Made by a program: the position numbers and the translations under genes. The notes under the pieces were generated by a model. That model did not search any database. It was given only the letters and a program-made list of their open reading frames with translations, and was not told the origin of the DNA. A stretch of DNA of 6,833 nt from Candidatus Omnitrophota bacterium (lineage in GTDB: Bacteria; Omnitrophota; Gorgyraeia; Duberdicusellales; 4484-171), in contig WJKZ01000186.1 of assembly GCA_014728785.1 (NCBI GenBank), forward strand, positions 1 to 6,833, given 5' to 3'. Of this stretch, positions 5,094 to 6,833 are shown one piece after another. Position 1 is the first letter of the stretch; each line of letters begins with the position of its first letter.

Positions 5094-5705
5094 ATGTTTT
5101 ATTCAATAAAAGGCCTTATAGCCAAAAAAGAAGAAAACAGGGTAATAATAAAGTCAGGCGACCTTTTTTACGAGGTAATGATACCTTATACGGTCTATAA
5201 CCGTCTGGCCGAAACGGGACAAAATGCTGAATTGGTAGTTTATAGTTACATAAATATTGACAAAAACAACAGGGGTATTCCTGTCATGGTAGGTTTTGTA
5301 GAAGAACTTGAACGGGAATTTTTTGAAAAATTCATAAGTGTATCGGGAGTAGGTCCTAAAGCGGCCCTGAAAGCATTCGATAAACCTGTAGCCATGATTG
5401 CCCGGGCTATAGAAGAAGCAGATACGGATTTTTTAAAAAGTCTGGCAGGAGTAGGAAACCAGAAGGCCAAGCAGATAATCGCTCATCTACAGGGGAAGGT
5501 AGGGCGGTTTGCCCTGATAAAGGAAAGCCCTCAGAAGCCGTCTCCCGTAAAGGGGAGAATCATAGATGAAGCCAGAGACATTTTAAAACGTCTCCAGTAT
5601 AACTCAAAGGAAATTGAAGATATGATAAAAAAAGTTCTGCAGACCGGCAAAGAAATTTCAACAGTCGAGGAACTTCTCAATGAAATATACAGACAAAAAA
5701 AATAA
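5094..5705 (+). CDS. ruvA: Holliday-junction branch-migration protein RuvA (divergent)
   Basis: RuvA tetramers bind the four-way junction and load the RuvB motor. Domain I is an OB-fold (about 1-68, starting MFYSIKGLIA and ending MVGF). Domain II has two helix-hairpin-helix motifs, SVSGVGPKAALKAF (82-95) and LAGVGNQKAKQIIAHL (117-132). A flexible linker (about 142-155) leads to the RuvB-contacting domain III (156-200). Length (203) matches E. coli. The loop carrying the acidic pin in E. coli (Glu55-Asp56) reads DKNNRGIPV here, so the two acids are not in their usual place. No Shine-Dalgarno is evident; the gene starts 18 bases after ruvC. ruvB, the usual partner, is not next to it. Confidence 0.93.
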   Translation: MFYSIKGLIAKKEENRVIIKSGDLFYEVMIPYTVYNRLAETGQNAELVVYSYINIDKNNRGIPVMVGFVEELEREFFEKFISVSGVGPKAALKAFDKPVAMIARAIEEADTDFLKSLAGVGNQKAKQIIAHLQGKVGRFALIKESPQKPSPVKGRIIDEARDILKRLQYNSKEIEDMIKKVLQTGKEISTVEELLNEIYRQKK

Positions 5706-5720
5706 ACATAGTTTTCGATT

Positions 5721-6500
5721 ATGGGAGAAAGCCCTTTAAAAGCCATAATAGAATCTTTACTTTTTGTAAATGAACGGCCAATCGAGCTGTCCGAACTGGC
5801 TGATATTATCGAAATGGATAAAAAAGATATAAATAAAGCTCTGGAAGAACTTTCTTCGGAATATAGCCAGCGTGGTTCCGGTATTTGTATAGTGAAAGTA
5901 GCCGGCGGTTATCAAATGTGTTCGTCTCCGGAAAACGAACCGTGGCTTAAAAAAATGTACAGAGACCGCAATAAACAGAAACTATCTACGGCTTCTCTGG
6001 AGACCCTGGCGATTATCGCCTACAAACAGCCGGTAACCCGTATTGAAATCGAATCTATCAGAGGAGTAAATGTAGACGGCGTAGTGAAAAAATTAACCGA
6101 ACTGGGCTTAATAAAGATTGGAGGAAGAAAAGAAGTAGTAGGAAAGCCTTTTCTCTATATAACTACCCGTAAATTTCTGGAATATTTCGGAATAAACTCA
6201 TTGAAAGAGTTACCCAAACTGGAAGATTTTATTGCCCTGGCAGAAAAAGAAAAAATTCTTGAGCAGGAAAACCAGCAAAATCAGTCCGGGGTGCCGGAGG
6301 AAGAACCTTTAGCTGCCGCAAGCGATGATTTAAAGAAAGACGGCAATAACTTTAGCGGCTCTGAAGAAAATAAAAAGGGGGCCGGAAACGACAGTTTACC
6401 GGAAGAAAAGAAAACTGAACAGCAGAAACTTTCCGAGAAGACAACAGAAAATACAAAAACTGCTGAAAACGAACAGATGAATAAGGAGGTAAGGGAATGA
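5721..6500 (+). CDS. scpB: segregation and condensation protein B, with a long charged C-terminal tail
   Basis: ScpB is the winged-helix kleisin partner that joins Smc and ScpA in the bacterial condensin. The first winged helix spans about 1-85 ([13 protein letters not shown], then [10 protein letters not shown]). The second spans about 86-160 and carries the family hallmark [18 protein letters not shown] and the [13 protein letters not shown] segment. Residues about 175-259 form a Glu/Gln/Asn/Lys-rich low-complexity tail with little predicted structure; many ScpB proteins end soon after the second domain or have a shorter tail. No Shine-Dalgarno precedes ATG 5721. It lies 15 bases after ruvA, and its TGA overlaps the ATG of metK. 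scpA, its usual neighbour, is not in the window. Confidence 0.95.
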   Translation: MGESPLKAIIESLLFVNERPIELSELADIIEMDKKDINKALEELSSEYSQRGSGICIVKVAGGYQMCSSPENEPWLKKMYRDRNKQKLSTASLETLAIIAYKQPVTRIEIESIRGVNVDGVVKKLTELGLIKIGGRKEVVGKPFLYITTRKFLEYFGINSLKELPKLEDFIALAEKEKILEQENQQNQSGVPEEEPLAAASDDLKKDGNNFSGSEENKKGAGNDSLPEEKKTEQQKLSEKTTENTKTAENEQMNKEVRE

Positions 6501-6833
6501 GAACATTTTTTGCTTCTGAATCCGTCACCGAAGGGCATCCCGACAAAATGTGCGATTTGATATCCGATTCGGTTTTAGACAACGTCCTGGCTTGTGATAA
6601 AAAGGGAAGAGTTGCCTGTGAATCCTTAACTACACGGGGTCTGGTAATGGTTGCCGGGGAAATAACAACCAATTGTTACGTGGAGATGCCTCGTCTGGTA
6701 AGGAATTTAATAAAGGATATAGGCTACGACGACCCTGAAATGGGTTTTGATTACGAAAGCTGCGGGGTAATTACCGCAATCCAGGAACAGTCTCCCGATA
6801 TTGCCCTGGGTGTTGATACCGGAGGTGCCGGCG
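6497..6833 (+). CDS. metK: S-adenosylmethionine synthetase, N-terminal part (gene runs off the right edge)
   Basis: MetK makes S-adenosylmethionine from methionine and ATP. The visible 112 residues start [17 protein letters not shown], the family signature, with Glu8, His14, Asp16 and Lys17 at the same positions as in the E. coli enzyme. Glu42 (VACES) and Glu55 (VAGEITT) of the metal and substrate site, and the methionine-loop region IQEQSPD (95-101), are also present. The sequence stops at DTGGAG, just before the expected DQG motif, so about 270 residues lie outside the window. The ATG overlaps the stop of scpB, yet AAGGAGG (6483-6489) lies at ideal spacing inside the scpB 3' end, so metK can initiate efficiently on its own. 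A possible SAM-responsive leader is not seen. Confidence 0.97.
   Translation, partial: MRTFFASESVTEGHPDKMCDLISDSVLDNVLACDKKGRVACESLTTRGLVMVAGEITTNCYVEMPRLVRNLIKDIGYDDPEMGFDYESCGVITAIQEQSPDIALGVDTGGAG

Noticed and set aside
6281..6672. Minus-strand open frames over the scpB tail and metK start
   Set aside because: They overlap two well-supported plus-strand genes, and no ribosome-binding site or family match is seen.

Overview
This window comes from a bacterial chromosome of moderate-to-low GC with AAGGAGG-type ribosome-binding sites on some genes. A membrane-anchored SurA/PpiD-like periplasmic chaperone points to a double-membraned (Gram-negative-type) cell. The RuvC, RuvA and tmRNA are divergent, which would suit a poorly sampled or candidate phylum, but I cannot name the phylum from sequence alone. 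Nearly everything is housekeeping: ribosome rescue, tRNAs, redox, recombination/repair, chromosome segregation and S-adenosylmethionine synthesis.

Layout. Bases 1-686 (minus strand) hold the N-terminal 228 residues of a SurA_N/PpiD-like chaperone that runs off the left edge. Bases 687-977 are non-coding, locally GC-rich, and contain competing inverted repeats plus a degenerate copy of the tmRNA 3' end. Bases 978-1415 (minus strand) are a full tmRNA gene (ssrA) with its own promoter at 1439-1467. Going right on the plus strand, a small basic helical protein of unknown function (1615-1926) is followed closely by thioredoxin (1963-2280). A near-consensus promoter then drives two tRNA genes, tRNA-CAT (probably Ile2) and tRNA-Val(CAC).

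From 2663 to the right edge runs a tightly packed plus-strand gene string: a coiled-coil C4 zinc-ribbon protein (COG1579), RNase HI, YebC, RuvC, RuvA, ScpB and the start of MetK. Gaps range from 4-base overlaps to 29 bases, so co-transcription is likely. YebC-RuvC-RuvA is a widely conserved neighbourhood linking a translation factor to Holliday-junction processing. ruvB, normally next to ruvA, is absent here, and scpB and metK follow instead.

The most notable item is the tmRNA. Its tag reading frame, placed by pseudoknot 1 and an 11-base linker, is 30 codons long, has no charged residue, carries an internal 15-base repeat, and ends in AMAGVN rather than the usual LAA-like degron. No stop codon occurs in any of the three frames before codon 31, so a short conventional tag is not possible if the resume codon lies where expected. 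I see no defence system, CRISPR array, transposon or integrase gene in the window.
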